A stretch of 20,416 nt of DNA. Origin: Dethiosulfatibacter sp. Its GTDB lineage: Bacteria > Bacillota_A > Clostridia > Tissierellales > Dethiosulfatibacteraceae. This document shows positions 13,793-20,416 of this stretch, piece by piece (the stretch's first letter is position 1; each line of letters begins with the position of its first letter). The notes below the pieces were generated by a model. The model was not told where the DNA came from and made no database searches. It was given only the letters and a program-made list of their open reading frames with translations. The stretch spans positions 1-20,416 of the forward strand of contig JAHRFV010000316.1 in assembly GCA_019084435.1 (NCBI GenBank). The letters run 5' to 3'. Made by a program: the position numbers and the translations under genes.

Positions 13793-16186
13793 TCATCTCA
13801 ATTTAGCATTGAACCTATTTTGAAGATCAGTAACTATGTTATTAAATATCTGATTGATCTCTTCATCATTCAATGTTCTGTTCTTTGATCTGAAAACAAA
13901 AGAGAATGCTAGACTTTTAAATCCTTCATCTATTCCCTTTCCTTTGTACATGTCAAAAAACTCAACCTTCTCAAGAAACTCATAGCTTTTGCTGTTTACT
14001 TCTTTAATCACTTCTCCCACCTCAAATTGATCTGCAATCACCAATGCCATGTCTCTAGTGATGGATGGAAATTTCGGGATCTCTGCATATTTTCTTTCAG
14101 TGGTCTGAAGCGACAAAATTGTCTCTACGTTCAACTCAGTAGTGTAAACTTTTTCTTTGATATCAAATTTCTTAGCGACTGATGGGTGAATTTCCCCTAG
14201 TACACCAACGCATATATCATTATGATAAATATCTGCGGTTCTTCCCGGATGGTAAGAGGGATTATCTTTTACCGACACATACTCAACATCAATCTGGTAC
14301 TGTTTCATTATGTTGTCAACAACGCCTTTCATCTGATAGTAATTGGTGTCTCCATACATAGCCATTGATAATGTGCGGATCTCCTGAGGCAGATCGATTA
14401 CAGGAATTTTTTCTGATCTGAAAACATTGCCCACTTCATAAAGCATGCCTGATTTGTTGCCGTAATTTATGTTTTTAGATACCACATCCATCACTCCAGG
14501 TAACAATGTGGTTCTCATAGAACTGAAATCCTCTCCCAAAGGATTGATGATTCTGATATCTCTGAACAGGTCACTTTTCTCAGAGATATTCAACATAGCG
14601 TACTTTTTGGGACTGATGAAAGAATATGTAGTGATCTCATAAAACCCTATTCCAGAGAGATAATTCTTGATGCTTTCCTCCATGTTTGCAAGATCTGACC
14701 TGGTTCCCTTTAAAATATCTCCTTTAAGTGCTTGTGGTTGGATTTTTTCGAATCCATAGATTCTTCCAACTTCTTCTATGAGATCTACTTCTTGTTCGAT
14801 ATCAGGTCTGAAATGTGGGATTTTAGAAACTATGACATCTCCTTCAATTCTGCTCTCTAACTCAAGTGAATTCAGTATTTTAAGCATCTTATCCGTATCA
14901 ATGCTGACACCTAGCAACTCATGGCATTTATAAGGTCTCATCATAACGGTTTTTTCATCAAAATCTGTTATCCCAACATCATAGTGACCATTGACAATTG
15001 TTCCCGCTCCTATTTGCTCAATAATCTGACATACTCTTTCATTGGCATAGGAAACATTTTGAGGCGACAAGGCCTTCTCATTTCTTGAAGATGCCTCGGA
15101 TCTCAATCCAAGTTTTTTCGAGGTGAATCGAATGGATTTTGAGTTGAAATTGGCACATTCCATGATAATCAGCTTTGTATTTTCAGTAATCTCTGACTCG
15201 AATCCACCCATTACACCACCGATGCACTGCGCATTTTCCTGATCTGCAATCACACACATATCACTGCTAAGCTGTCTTACTTCCTTATCCAATGTCAATA
15301 TGGTCTCTCGATCTCTTGCAGCTCTAACAATTACTTTTCTTCCATCCATTTTCTCGAGGTCAAAGGCATGTAATGGTTGACCCATCTCGATCATTACGTA
15401 ATTTGTTGCATCAACTATGTTATTGACCGGTCTCATCCCTGCATCCATTATCTTCCTTTGCAACCAAAGTGGTGAGGGACCTATTTTTACATCCTTAATG
15501 ACCTTGGCATAATACCTGGTACACAAATCGATAGAATCAATCCTGACTTCTTTAAGATACTGGCCAATTTCATCCTCGGGCTTTAAAATCTCTATTTCAG
15601 GAAACTTGAAATCCTTCTCAAATGTTGCTGCGGATTCACGGGCTATGCCTAATATACTAAGACAATCCGGTCTATTGAAAGTAATCTCTATGTCTAGAAT
15701 ACTGTCATCAAAACCTAACACTTCATTGATATCCTTCCCAAGTTCAAACTCTGATGTCAGTATAAGTATCCCGTTTTTAGACTCTTTTGGAACCAACTTA
15801 TCTTCTACACCCAACTCCTCATAAGAGCACATCATACCCTGTGATGCTTGTCCCCTTATTATTGTGTCTTCTATTCTTTTATTTCCTGGCAAAACAGCAC
15901 CGTCCAACGCAATAGGTACCAGATCACCTGTTCTGATATTTAACGCGCCTGTCACGATCTGTACTACATTAGAACCGACATCTACTTGTGCTATCTTGAG
16001 ATTGTCTGCGTCCTTATGGGATGTCAATGATAGAATTCTTCCCACCACAACATTTTTGATTCCTTTGTTAAGATTGATAATTGAGTCAACGTGAGACCCG
16101 GACAATGTTAGTCCATCTGACAGTTCTCTGACTGATAATCCTTCTATATCCACATATTCCTTAAGCCATTTTATTGGAATTAACAT
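13793..16186 (-). CDS. pheT: Phenylalanyl-tRNA synthetase beta subunit
   Basis: PheT is the large subunit of the (alpha-beta)2 enzyme that charges tRNA-Phe. The 797-residue protein is full length. It begins MLIPIKWLKEYVDI, followed by an EMAP/OB-type tRNA-binding domain (about 40-150, VVVGRILSLTSHKDADNLKIA). B3/4 editing-type domain sequence (about 210-390), a B5 domain (about 400-475), the catalytic-like core and a C-terminal ferredoxin-fold anticodon-binding domain (about 705-797, FPSITRDMALVIAD) follow. The ATG at 16186 has GGAGG seven bases upstream and is 11 bases from the pheS stop, so both subunits come from one message under T-box control. A hairpin follows the stop directly. Confidence 0.97.
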   Translation of the reverse strand: MLIPIKWLKEYVDIEGLSVRELSDGLTLSGSHVDSIINLNKGIKNVVVGRILSLTSHKDADNLKIAQVDVGSNVVQIVTGALNIRTGDLVPIALDGAVLPGNKRIEDTIIRGQASQGMMCSYEELGVEDKLVPKESKNGILILTSEFELGKDINEVLGFDDSILDIEITFNRPDCLSILGIARESAATFEKDFKFPEIEILKPEDEIGQYLKEVRIDSIDLCTRYYAKVIKDVKIGPSPLWLQRKIMDAGMRPVNNIVDATNYVMIEMGQPLHAFDLEKMDGRKVIVRAARDRETILTLDKEVRQLSSDMCVIADQENAQCIGGVMGGFESEITENTKLIIMECANFNSKSIRFTSKKLGLRSEASSRNEKALSPQNVSYANERVCQIIEQIGAGTIVNGHYDVGITDFDEKTVMMRPYKCHELLGVSIDTDKMLKILNSLELESRIEGDVIVSKIPHFRPDIEQEVDLIEEVGRIYGFEKIQPQALKGDILKGTRSDLANMEESIKNYLSGIGFYEITTYSFISPKKYAMLNISEKSDLFRDIRIINPLGEDFSSMRTTLLPGVMDVVSKNINYGNKSGMLYEVGNVFRSEKIPVIDLPQEIRTLSMAMYGDTNYYQMKGVVDNIMKQYQIDVEYVSVKDNPSYHPGRTADIYHNDICVGVLGEIHPSVAKKFDIKEKVYTTELNVETILSLQTTERKYAEIPKFPSITRDMALVIADQFEVGEVIKEVNSKSYEFLEKVEFFDMYKGKGIDEGFKSLAFSFVFRSKNRTLNDEEINQIFNNIVTDLQNRFNAKLR

Positions 16187-16197
16187 CTACAACCCTC

Positions 16198-17220
16198 CTA
16201 AAACTGTTCTAAAAATCTGATATCATTATCAAATAGCAATCTGATATCACTCAATCCGTATTTAACCATTGTCACTCTGTCAATACCCATACCGAAAGCG
16301 TATCCGCTATAGATATCTGGATCAATGCCACAATTCCTTAAAACATTGGGATGGACCATGCCGCAACCCAACAACTCCATGCTCCAACCAGTGAAACTAC
16401 AGGCATCACATCCAGTTCCCATGCATTTGAGACATGATACATCCACTTCAGCACTCGGTTCAGTAAATGGGAAGTTATGCGGTCTAAATCGTGTTTTCAT
16501 GTTCTCTCCAAACAAAGTCTTGACGAATTTATCAATGGAATCTTTCAGGTTAGCCATAGTGACACCTTTATCTACAACAAGACACTCCATTTGATGAAAC
16601 ATCGGTGAATGCGTATCATCGACATCGTCGAAACGAAAAGTTCTACCAGCGGATACTATTCTTATTGGCGGCTTTCTCGACTTCATTGTCCTGATCTGCA
16701 CCGGTGATGTTTGCGTTCTCAACAAAAGATTTTCTGTGATGTAAAAAGTATCTGTCTTATCTCTTGAAGGATGGTCTTCAGGTGCATTCAAATCGTCAAA
16801 ATTATTCTCAACAGTATCTATTTCAGGCCCCTCAACTACATCGTAACCCATACTAAGAAACAGGTCTTCCAGTTCTTTTTTTACTTGCATCAATGGATGT
16901 CTATGACCTAATGATACGAAGTTTCCCGGAATAGTAACGTCAATCTTTTCTTCTATAAGGTCCAATTCCTGCTGTTTGATTGAAATAGATGCTTTAGCCT
17001 CTTCTATCCTTTGATTGATTACTTCTCTTACTTCATTAGCAATTTTACCCATCAAGGGTCTTTCTTCTGGCGACAAAGATCCCATAGCTCTGAGAAGCGA
17101 CGTCAACTCTCCCTTTTTGCCTAAAACCTGAACTCTGATGTTCTCCAAATCTTTTATGTTATCCACTTGCTCTATTTGCATCAAAACATCTCTTTGTATT
17201 CCAATTAATTTCTGTTCCAT
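16198..17220 (-). CDS. pheS: Phenylalanyl-tRNA synthetase alpha subunit
   Basis: PheS is the catalytic subunit that activates phenylalanine and transfers it to tRNA-Phe. With the start at 17220 the protein has 340 residues. A longer frame to 17256 exists, but only the ATG at 17220 has a Shine-Dalgarno (GAGGAG, five bases upstream), and the extra codons lie just after the T-box terminator. An N-terminal coiled-coil arm (about 1-85) precedes the class II catalytic core with GHRHPLMQV, RTQTSPVQIRTM, FRFDDVDDTHSPMFHQME, FPFTEPSAEVDV and GFGMGIDR-like YAFGMGIDRVTMVKYG. A four-Cys cluster, CLKCMGTGCDAC, is the type often seen in Gram-positive enzymes. pheT follows after 11 bases. Confidence 0.97.
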   Translation of the reverse strand: MEQKLIGIQRDVLMQIEQVDNIKDLENIRVQVLGKKGELTSLLRAMGSLSPEERPLMGKIANEVREVINQRIEEAKASISIKQQELDLIEEKIDVTIPGNFVSLGHRHPLMQVKKELEDLFLSMGYDVVEGPEIDTVENNFDDLNAPEDHPSRDKTDTFYITENLLLRTQTSPVQIRTMKSRKPPIRIVSAGRTFRFDDVDDTHSPMFHQMECLVVDKGVTMANLKDSIDKFVKTLFGENMKTRFRPHNFPFTEPSAEVDVSCLKCMGTGCDACSFTGWSMELLGCGMVHPNVLRNCGIDPDIYSGYAFGMGIDRVTMVKYGLSDIRLLFDNDIRFLEQF

Positions 17221-17247
17221 TTTAACTCCTCTCTTATTATTGAATAT

Positions 17248-17278
17248 AAAAAACACTCCACCCTAAAGAGGCGAAGTG
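17248..17278 (-). terminator. Regulated intrinsic terminator of the pheST T-box
   Basis: A nine-base-pair stem (CACTTCGCC with GGTGGAGTG, two G-U pairs) and seven-base loop are followed by six T residues (17248-17253). The 5' arm and loop overlap the 3' half of the antiterminator. It ends 28 bases before the pheS start. Confidence 0.88.
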
Positions 17279-17464
17279 CCGCGGTACCACTCTTATTACT
17301 TCTCATTTAGATTAACGGTCATCCCGTATGAGCCTACATTAATCAGCTCATAAACTCCGGAGTGAAATTAGGATCAAGATAAATTGAAATGATTTCAGCC
17401 AAGTCACTTCTCTCTAAAAATTTATATCCTTGATTTTTTTGCTCCATCAAAGTATTTACACATT
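17248..17464 (-). ncRNA. T-box riboswitch, phenylalanine type, controlling pheST
   Basis: The 5' leader of pheST contains the T-box sequence AAGAGTGGTACCGCG (17280-17294). Its UGGU can pair with the ACCA end of uncharged tRNA-Phe. Upstream, a Stem I can be drawn with basal pairing GGAG (17442-17445) with CTCC. The specifier loop on its 3' side reads TAATTTCA, placing a UUC (Phe) codon at 17364-17366. A distal arm GAAGTGA/TCATTTC carries an AGAGA stretch on its 5' side. The antiterminator pairs AAGAG (17290-17294) with CTCTT (17266-17270), which excludes the terminator. By known T-box logic, uncharged tRNA-Phe promotes readthrough and raises synthetase expression. Confidence 0.93.
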
Positions 17465-17470
17465 TTTTCT

Positions 17471-17499
17471 ATTATACCAAATGAAATAATGGTTTTCAA
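17471..17499 (-). promoter_or_regulatory. Sigma-A promoter of pheST
   Basis: TTGAAA (17494-17499), a 17-base spacer and TATAAT (17471-17476) with an extended TGG in front. Transcription should start near 17464, giving a T-box leader of about 245 bases before pheS. No terminator is visible between the methyltransferase stop at 17519 and this promoter. Confidence 0.85.
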
Positions 17500-17518
17500 C
17501 AATTTTATGATAATCTTT

Positions 17519-18283
17519 CTAATTACGTCCTATCATACCAAAGTGGTACAGACATATGCTAGCAGCTACTCCGGCGTTTAAAGACTCTATAGATCCATTC
17601 ATCTTGATACTGAAGCGTACATTACTGCAACTGATAATCTCTCTATCTATGCCATTACTCTCGTTTCCGACAACTATAACAGCTTTCTGGTATTCTTTAA
17701 TTGATTCAAGGTAAACATTGCTGTCAACTACTGCTGAAAAAATTTTAAAGCCTTTGTCAGCCAATATTTTTAGAATCTCCGAGTTGTCATCAGCTTTAAT
17801 GTAAGCAATCCGGTTCAAAGATCCCATAGAGGCTCTTATGACTTTTGGATTGTATATATCCACACATCCCTTGTTGTAAATAATCGATTTAGCCCCAAAA
17901 GCGTCACAGGATCTAATGATAGTTCCCATATTGCCGGGATCCTGTATGGAATCCGCATAGAATATAAGATTGCTCTCTGTTATTGCTTCTATGTCATATG
18001 TCTTTTTTCTTACAATAGCCACAATACCCTGAGAATTCTGAGTACTGCTTATTGTATTAAAGATACTTTCTTTAACTAAATAATGATCAAAAGCCGCCAT
18101 GTCACTTGAATAATGTTCAGCATTTTCAGAAATTAAGACATATTCGATGCAATCACTATAAGTCAAATATTCTTTAACCAGGGTTTCACCCTCAGCTAGG
18201 AACATCCCGTGTTGGTCTCTTCCTTTTTTTGAAAGCAAGGCACGTGCTGTCTTTATTTTGGAATTATCGTTGCTTAACAACAT
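17519..18283 (-). CDS. TrmH/SpoU-family RNA 2'-O-methyltransferase
   Basis: This 254-residue SPOUT-class enzyme transfers methyl groups from SAM to a ribose 2'-OH in rRNA or tRNA. An N-terminal substrate-binding domain (about 1-95, FLAEGETLVKEYL) precedes the knotted catalytic domain. The domain contains motif 1 DPGNMGTIIRS (about 115-125), motif 2 VVGNESNGI (about 195-203) and motif 3 SLNAGVAASICLYH (about 231-244). It resembles the YsgA-like methyltransferases often found next to pheST in Bacillota; the exact RNA target cannot be read from the sequence. The ATG at 18283 directly follows the ktrA stop and has AGGA four bases upstream, so it is cotranscribed with ktrBA. Confidence 0.92.
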   Translation of the reverse strand: MLLSNDNSKIKTARALLSKKGRDQHGMFLAEGETLVKEYLTYSDCIEYVLISENAEHYSSDMAAFDHYLVKESIFNTISSTQNSQGIVAIVRKKTYDIEAITESNLIFYADSIQDPGNMGTIIRSCDAFGAKSIIYNKGCVDIYNPKVIRASMGSLNRIAYIKADDNSEILKILADKGFKIFSAVVDSNVYLESIKEYQKAVIVVGNESNGIDREIISCSNVRFSIKMNGSIESLNAGVAASICLYHFGMIGRN

Positions 18284-18931
18284 CTATTCCTGCTCCAGTT
18301 TTTTTAGACTTGTATTGTCTCCAATGACTATCAAGGTATCACCTCTTCTGATGATATCTTCAGCATATGGTGAGATATTCAAGTCATCTCCGGATTTTAT
18401 CGCCATTACACTGACCCCGAATTCATTTGGAAGCTTCAGTTCTTTTAGTGATTTGTCTGTCCATTCTTCCTTGGCCACAACCTCAATGATGCTGTAATCC
18501 GGTGCAAATTCAATGACATCAAGAATATTCGATGACACCAGATTATGAGCCACTCTGATTCCCATATCCCTTTCAGGAAATATTACTTTGTGAGCACCTA
18601 TTTTATAGAGCACTTTGGCATGAAGCTCGTTTTGTGCCTTGGCAATGACTTTCTTTATACCTAGCTCCTGCACCAGCAGAGTACCCATTATTGAAGCCTG
18701 GATATCTGATCCAATGGTAACCACTGCAACATCAAAATTCCTGATTCCAATGGTTCTCAATGCATTTTCATCATTAGCATCGGCTTGTACGGCATGTGTC
18801 ACGTATTCTGCAATCTCCTGAACTTTATCAGGGTCTTTGTCAATTGCCAGAACATCATACCCTAATTTGCACAGCGTTTTAGCCACACTTGATCCAAATC
18901 TGCCACAACCGATTACAACATATTGTTTCAT
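18284..18931 (-). CDS. ktrA: KtrA/TrkA RCK-domain potassium channel regulator
   Basis: KtrA is the cytoplasmic ring subunit that gates the KtrB K+ channel in response to ATP/ADP and, in many Bacillota, c-di-AMP. From the ATG at 18931 it has 215 residues. The RCK_N Rossmann domain starts MKQYVVIGCGRFGSSVAKTL with GxGxxG at 8-13 and an acidic strand-2 end (AIDKD), followed by VTIGSDIQASI and KVIAKAQNELHAKVL. A C-terminal RCK_C domain (about 132-215) has YSIIEVVAKEEWTDKSLKEL and RRGDTLIVIGDN. A GTG at 18940 would add three residues, but the ATG has AGGTG at better spacing. It lies nine bases after ktrB, directly before the methyltransferase gene. Confidence 0.93.
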   Translation of the reverse strand: MKQYVVIGCGRFGSSVAKTLCKLGYDVLAIDKDPDKVQEIAEYVTHAVQADANDENALRTIGIRNFDVAVVTIGSDIQASIMGTLLVQELGIKKVIAKAQNELHAKVLYKIGAHKVIFPERDMGIRVAHNLVSSNILDVIEFAPDYSIIEVVAKEEWTDKSLKELKLPNEFGVSVMAIKSGDDLNISPYAEDIIRRGDTLIVIGDNTSLKKLEQE

Positions 18932-18940
18932 ATCATTCAC

Positions 18941-20299
18941 CTATCCTACCATTATTTTTCCTTCAGGGTATTTATAATATCCTTTGTTCTTATGTTGATT
19001 CTGAGCTATACCGAAGGCTATCGTCAAAGGTCCAAGTCTACCTACAAACATGGTCAATGTTACAACGATCCTTCCAATATCTGTCAGATTTGGGGTCAAT
19101 CCTCTCGATAGCCCAACAGTACCAAATGCTGAAACAGTTTCAAATATAATATCAACAAACGAAAATCCAGTGTTCCTTTCTGTTACCAATAATATTGTTG
19201 TCGTCAAAATGACCAATAGAATTGCGATCCCCATGATTGCAATTGCTCTCAAAATCATAGTTACAGGAATTCTTCTCTTAAAAATCTCTGTATCCTCACT
19301 TCCTCGTATCAAGCCAACGATTGCTATTACTATTACACCGACAGTAGTTGTTTTAACGCCCCCTGCTGTAGAACCGGGCGAACCTCCGATAAACATAAGC
19401 ATAATAATAAAAAATGTTGTAACCGGACTAAGCGCTGAGGTATCCAAGGTGTTGAAGCCAGCTGTTCGAGGTGTTGCTGATAGAAAAAAGGAGCTCATTA
19501 ATTTGCCTGGTAGGTTGAGTCCTCCCAGTGTCTGAGGATTGCTGTACTCAAAAACAAAAACTATCAAAAATCCAAAAACCAATAGGAATCCTGTGATCAA
19601 CAATACAATCTTTGAATGTATTAACAGTTTCTTCAATTTTTTTCTCTGTATGATGTCCATTAATACATAAAACCCAAGACCTCCTATTATAAGCAAAGAA
19701 ATAATAGTGAAATTGATCAAAGGATTATTGACATAATCCACCATACTGTTTCCCAATAAATCAAATCCAGCATTGCAGAAGGCAGAAACTGCGTGAAAAA
19801 TCGAAAACCATATACCCTTTAGGAGTCCAAAGTCAGGAACAAAGACTAAAGACAGCAATATAACACCGATTAATTCTACCGCAATAGTCAAAAACAGAAC
19901 TCTTTTGGTTAGAAGGACGATTCCCTGTAGTGTTGATGTATTCATTTCCTCCTGCATCAATAGTCTATCTTTTAGCGTTATTTTCTTTCCAAATAGAAAA
20001 GCAATAAGTGTTGCCATAGTCATGATACCCAATCCACCAATCTGAATCAATAAGACTATTACAATTTTTCCGAACAATGTCCAGTGAGCCGCTGTGTTGA
20101 CAACTGTTAAACCAGTAACACACACAGCAGAGGCGGCTGTAAATAATGCATCGATAAATCCAATGCTTTTACCGTCCATTGAAGCTATAGGCAGATTAAG
20201 AAACGTTGCTCCAATAAGAATCAGCACCGCAAACCACAGCAGTAAGAATTGGGATGGATGTATTTTAAGATTTGATAAATTACTTTCTTGATTCTCCAT
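18941..20299 (-). CDS. ktrB: KtrB/TrkH-family potassium uptake channel subunit
   Basis: KtrB is the ion-conducting membrane subunit of the KtrAB system, which imports K+ (often Na+-dependent). The 452-residue protein has the four-fold M-P-M repeat. Its selectivity filter loops are VCVTGLTVV (Gly63), FCNAGFDLLG (Gly178), TPRTAGFNTLD (Gly281) and AFGTVGLSRGLT (Gly393/Gly396). The flexible gating loop in the third repeat is GGSPGSTAGGVKTTT (305-319). This Ktr size is shorter than E. coli TrkH. The ATG at 20299 has GAGG five bases upstream. Its own promoter lies just after the rplT terminator, and ktrA and a methyltransferase gene follow in the same unit. Confidence 0.95.
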   Translation of the reverse strand: MENQESNLSNLKIHPSQFLLLWFAVLILIGATFLNLPIASMDGKSIGFIDALFTAASAVCVTGLTVVNTAAHWTLFGKIVIVLLIQIGGLGIMTMATLIAFLFGKKITLKDRLLMQEEMNTSTLQGIVLLTKRVLFLTIAVELIGVILLSLVFVPDFGLLKGIWFSIFHAVSAFCNAGFDLLGNSMVDYVNNPLINFTIISLLIIGGLGFYVLMDIIQRKKLKKLLIHSKIVLLITGFLLVFGFLIVFVFEYSNPQTLGGLNLPGKLMSSFFLSATPRTAGFNTLDTSALSPVTTFFIIMLMFIGGSPGSTAGGVKTTTVGVIVIAIVGLIRGSEDTEIFKRRIPVTMILRAIAIMGIAILLVILTTTILLVTERNTGFSFVDIIFETVSAFGTVGLSRGLTPNLTDIGRIVVTLTMFVGRLGPLTIAFGIAQNQHKNKGYYKYPEGKIMVG

Positions 20300-20327
20300 A
20301 ACTACCTCTTTTACCGTTCATTTTTAG

Positions 20328-20356
20328 ATTATACCACTTGTTTTCATATTTTTACT
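20328..20356 (-). promoter_or_regulatory. Candidate promoter of ktrB-ktrA-methyltransferase
   Basis: An extended -10, TGGTATAAT (hexamer 20328-20333), is present. Seventeen bases upstream the sequence is AGTAAA, a poor -35. Transcription would start near 20321, giving a leader of about 22 bases. It shares the ten bases GTGGTATAAT with the mraZ promoter. Confidence 0.6.
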
Positions 20357-20357
20357 T

Positions 20358-20384
20358 AAAAAAATAACCGCTTAGCACGGTTAT
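20358..20384 (-). terminator. Rho-independent terminator after the probable rplT
   Basis: A seven-base-pair stem ATAACCG/CGGTTAT with a seven-base loop is followed on the minus strand by a run of T residues (20358-20364, the last shared with the stem). It lies four bases after the stop codon of the partial gene at the window edge. Confidence 0.88.
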
Positions 20385-20388
20385 AGAT

Positions 20389-20416
20389 TTACTTGACCAA
20401 TTCGACTAATTGCTTG
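20389..20416 (-). CDS. rplT: C-terminal end of a gene, probably ribosomal protein L20
   Basis: Only the last eight codons and the stop are in the window, translating to KQLVELVK-stop. The segment resembles the C-terminal end of ribosomal protein L20. The local order in many Clostridia is infC-rpmI-rplT followed by a potassium transporter, a TrmH-type methyltransferase and pheST. A strong terminator follows at once. Nine codons are too few for a firm call; the name rests largely on synteny. Confidence 0.5.

Noticed and set aside
17221..17256. Twelve extra N-terminal codons for pheS starting at 17256
   Set aside because: They lie immediately after the T-box terminator, lack a Shine-Dalgarno and encode FFIFNN-like residues not seen in PheS; the ATG at 17220 has a good site.
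19050..19535. A 161-codon open frame on the plus strand, opposite ktrB
   Set aside because: It lies wholly antisense to a clearly real ktrB, its product is a low-complexity run of I, V, T and P expected from the complement of membrane-protein codons, and I see no ribosome binding site or family motif.
1..20416. CRISPR array, insertion sequence, prophage, tRNA or toxin-antitoxin module
   Set aside because: I found no spaced direct-repeat array, transposase or integrase motifs, tRNA-like fold or small gene pair; the window is continuous core genes with short gaps.

Overview
The window looks like chromosomal housekeeping DNA from a low-GC, AT-rich member of the Bacillota, most likely an anaerobe of the class Clostridia or Tissierellia. 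The evidence is the gene order (rplT end, KtrAB potassium transporter, TrmH-type methyltransferase, T-box controlled pheST), strong Shine-Dalgarno sites, sigma-A promoters, a SpoVD-like PBP with a PASTA domain, the DUF881/Sbp genes typical of Gram-positive division clusters, and frequent GTG/TTG starts. I cannot name the genus. Every supported gene lies on the minus strand, so the window reads biologically from high to low coordinates; I see no mobile element, phage gene, CRISPR array, tRNA or rRNA.

Region 1 (20416 to 17519). The last codons of a probable rplT and its terminator are followed by a promoter and three tightly packed genes: ktrB (K+ channel subunit), ktrA (RCK regulatory subunit) and a SpoU/TrmH-family RNA methyltransferase. 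Region 2 (17499 to 13774) is the phenylalanyl-tRNA synthetase operon: a sigma-A promoter, a complete T-box leader with a UUC (Phe) specifier, pheS, pheT and a hairpin. Region 3 (13763 to 12934) is a single-gene unit, lgt (prolipoprotein diacylglyceryl transferase), with its own near-consensus promoter and terminator; its translation start is puzzling.

Region 4 (12904 to 1) is a division and cell wall (dcw) cluster: mraZ, rsmH, ftsL, spoVD/pbp, murE, mraY, murD, ftsW/spoVE, murG, ftsQ/divIB, two tandem DUF881 genes, sbp and the start of ftsZ. Spacing is very tight, with stop/start abutments or overlaps, so this is one long operon. Candidate internal promoters lie before murE and before ftsZ. 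The products make lipid I and lipid II from UDP-MurNAc peptides (MurE, MurD, MraY, MurG) and polymerise and crosslink them at the septum (FtsW, PBP, FtsL, FtsQ, FtsZ). RsmH modifies 16S rRNA and MraZ probably represses the operon.

The region is mostly ordinary. The points worth a second look are: murF is absent between murE and mraY; ftsA is absent between sbp and ftsZ; MurE lacks the Arg of the DNPR motif and so probably does not add meso-diaminopimelate; a 21-nt-period repeat overlaps the mraZ promoter; and lgt has no conventional start codon at the right distance from its excellent Shine-Dalgarno sequence. I found no clear candidate for an undescribed multi-gene system.
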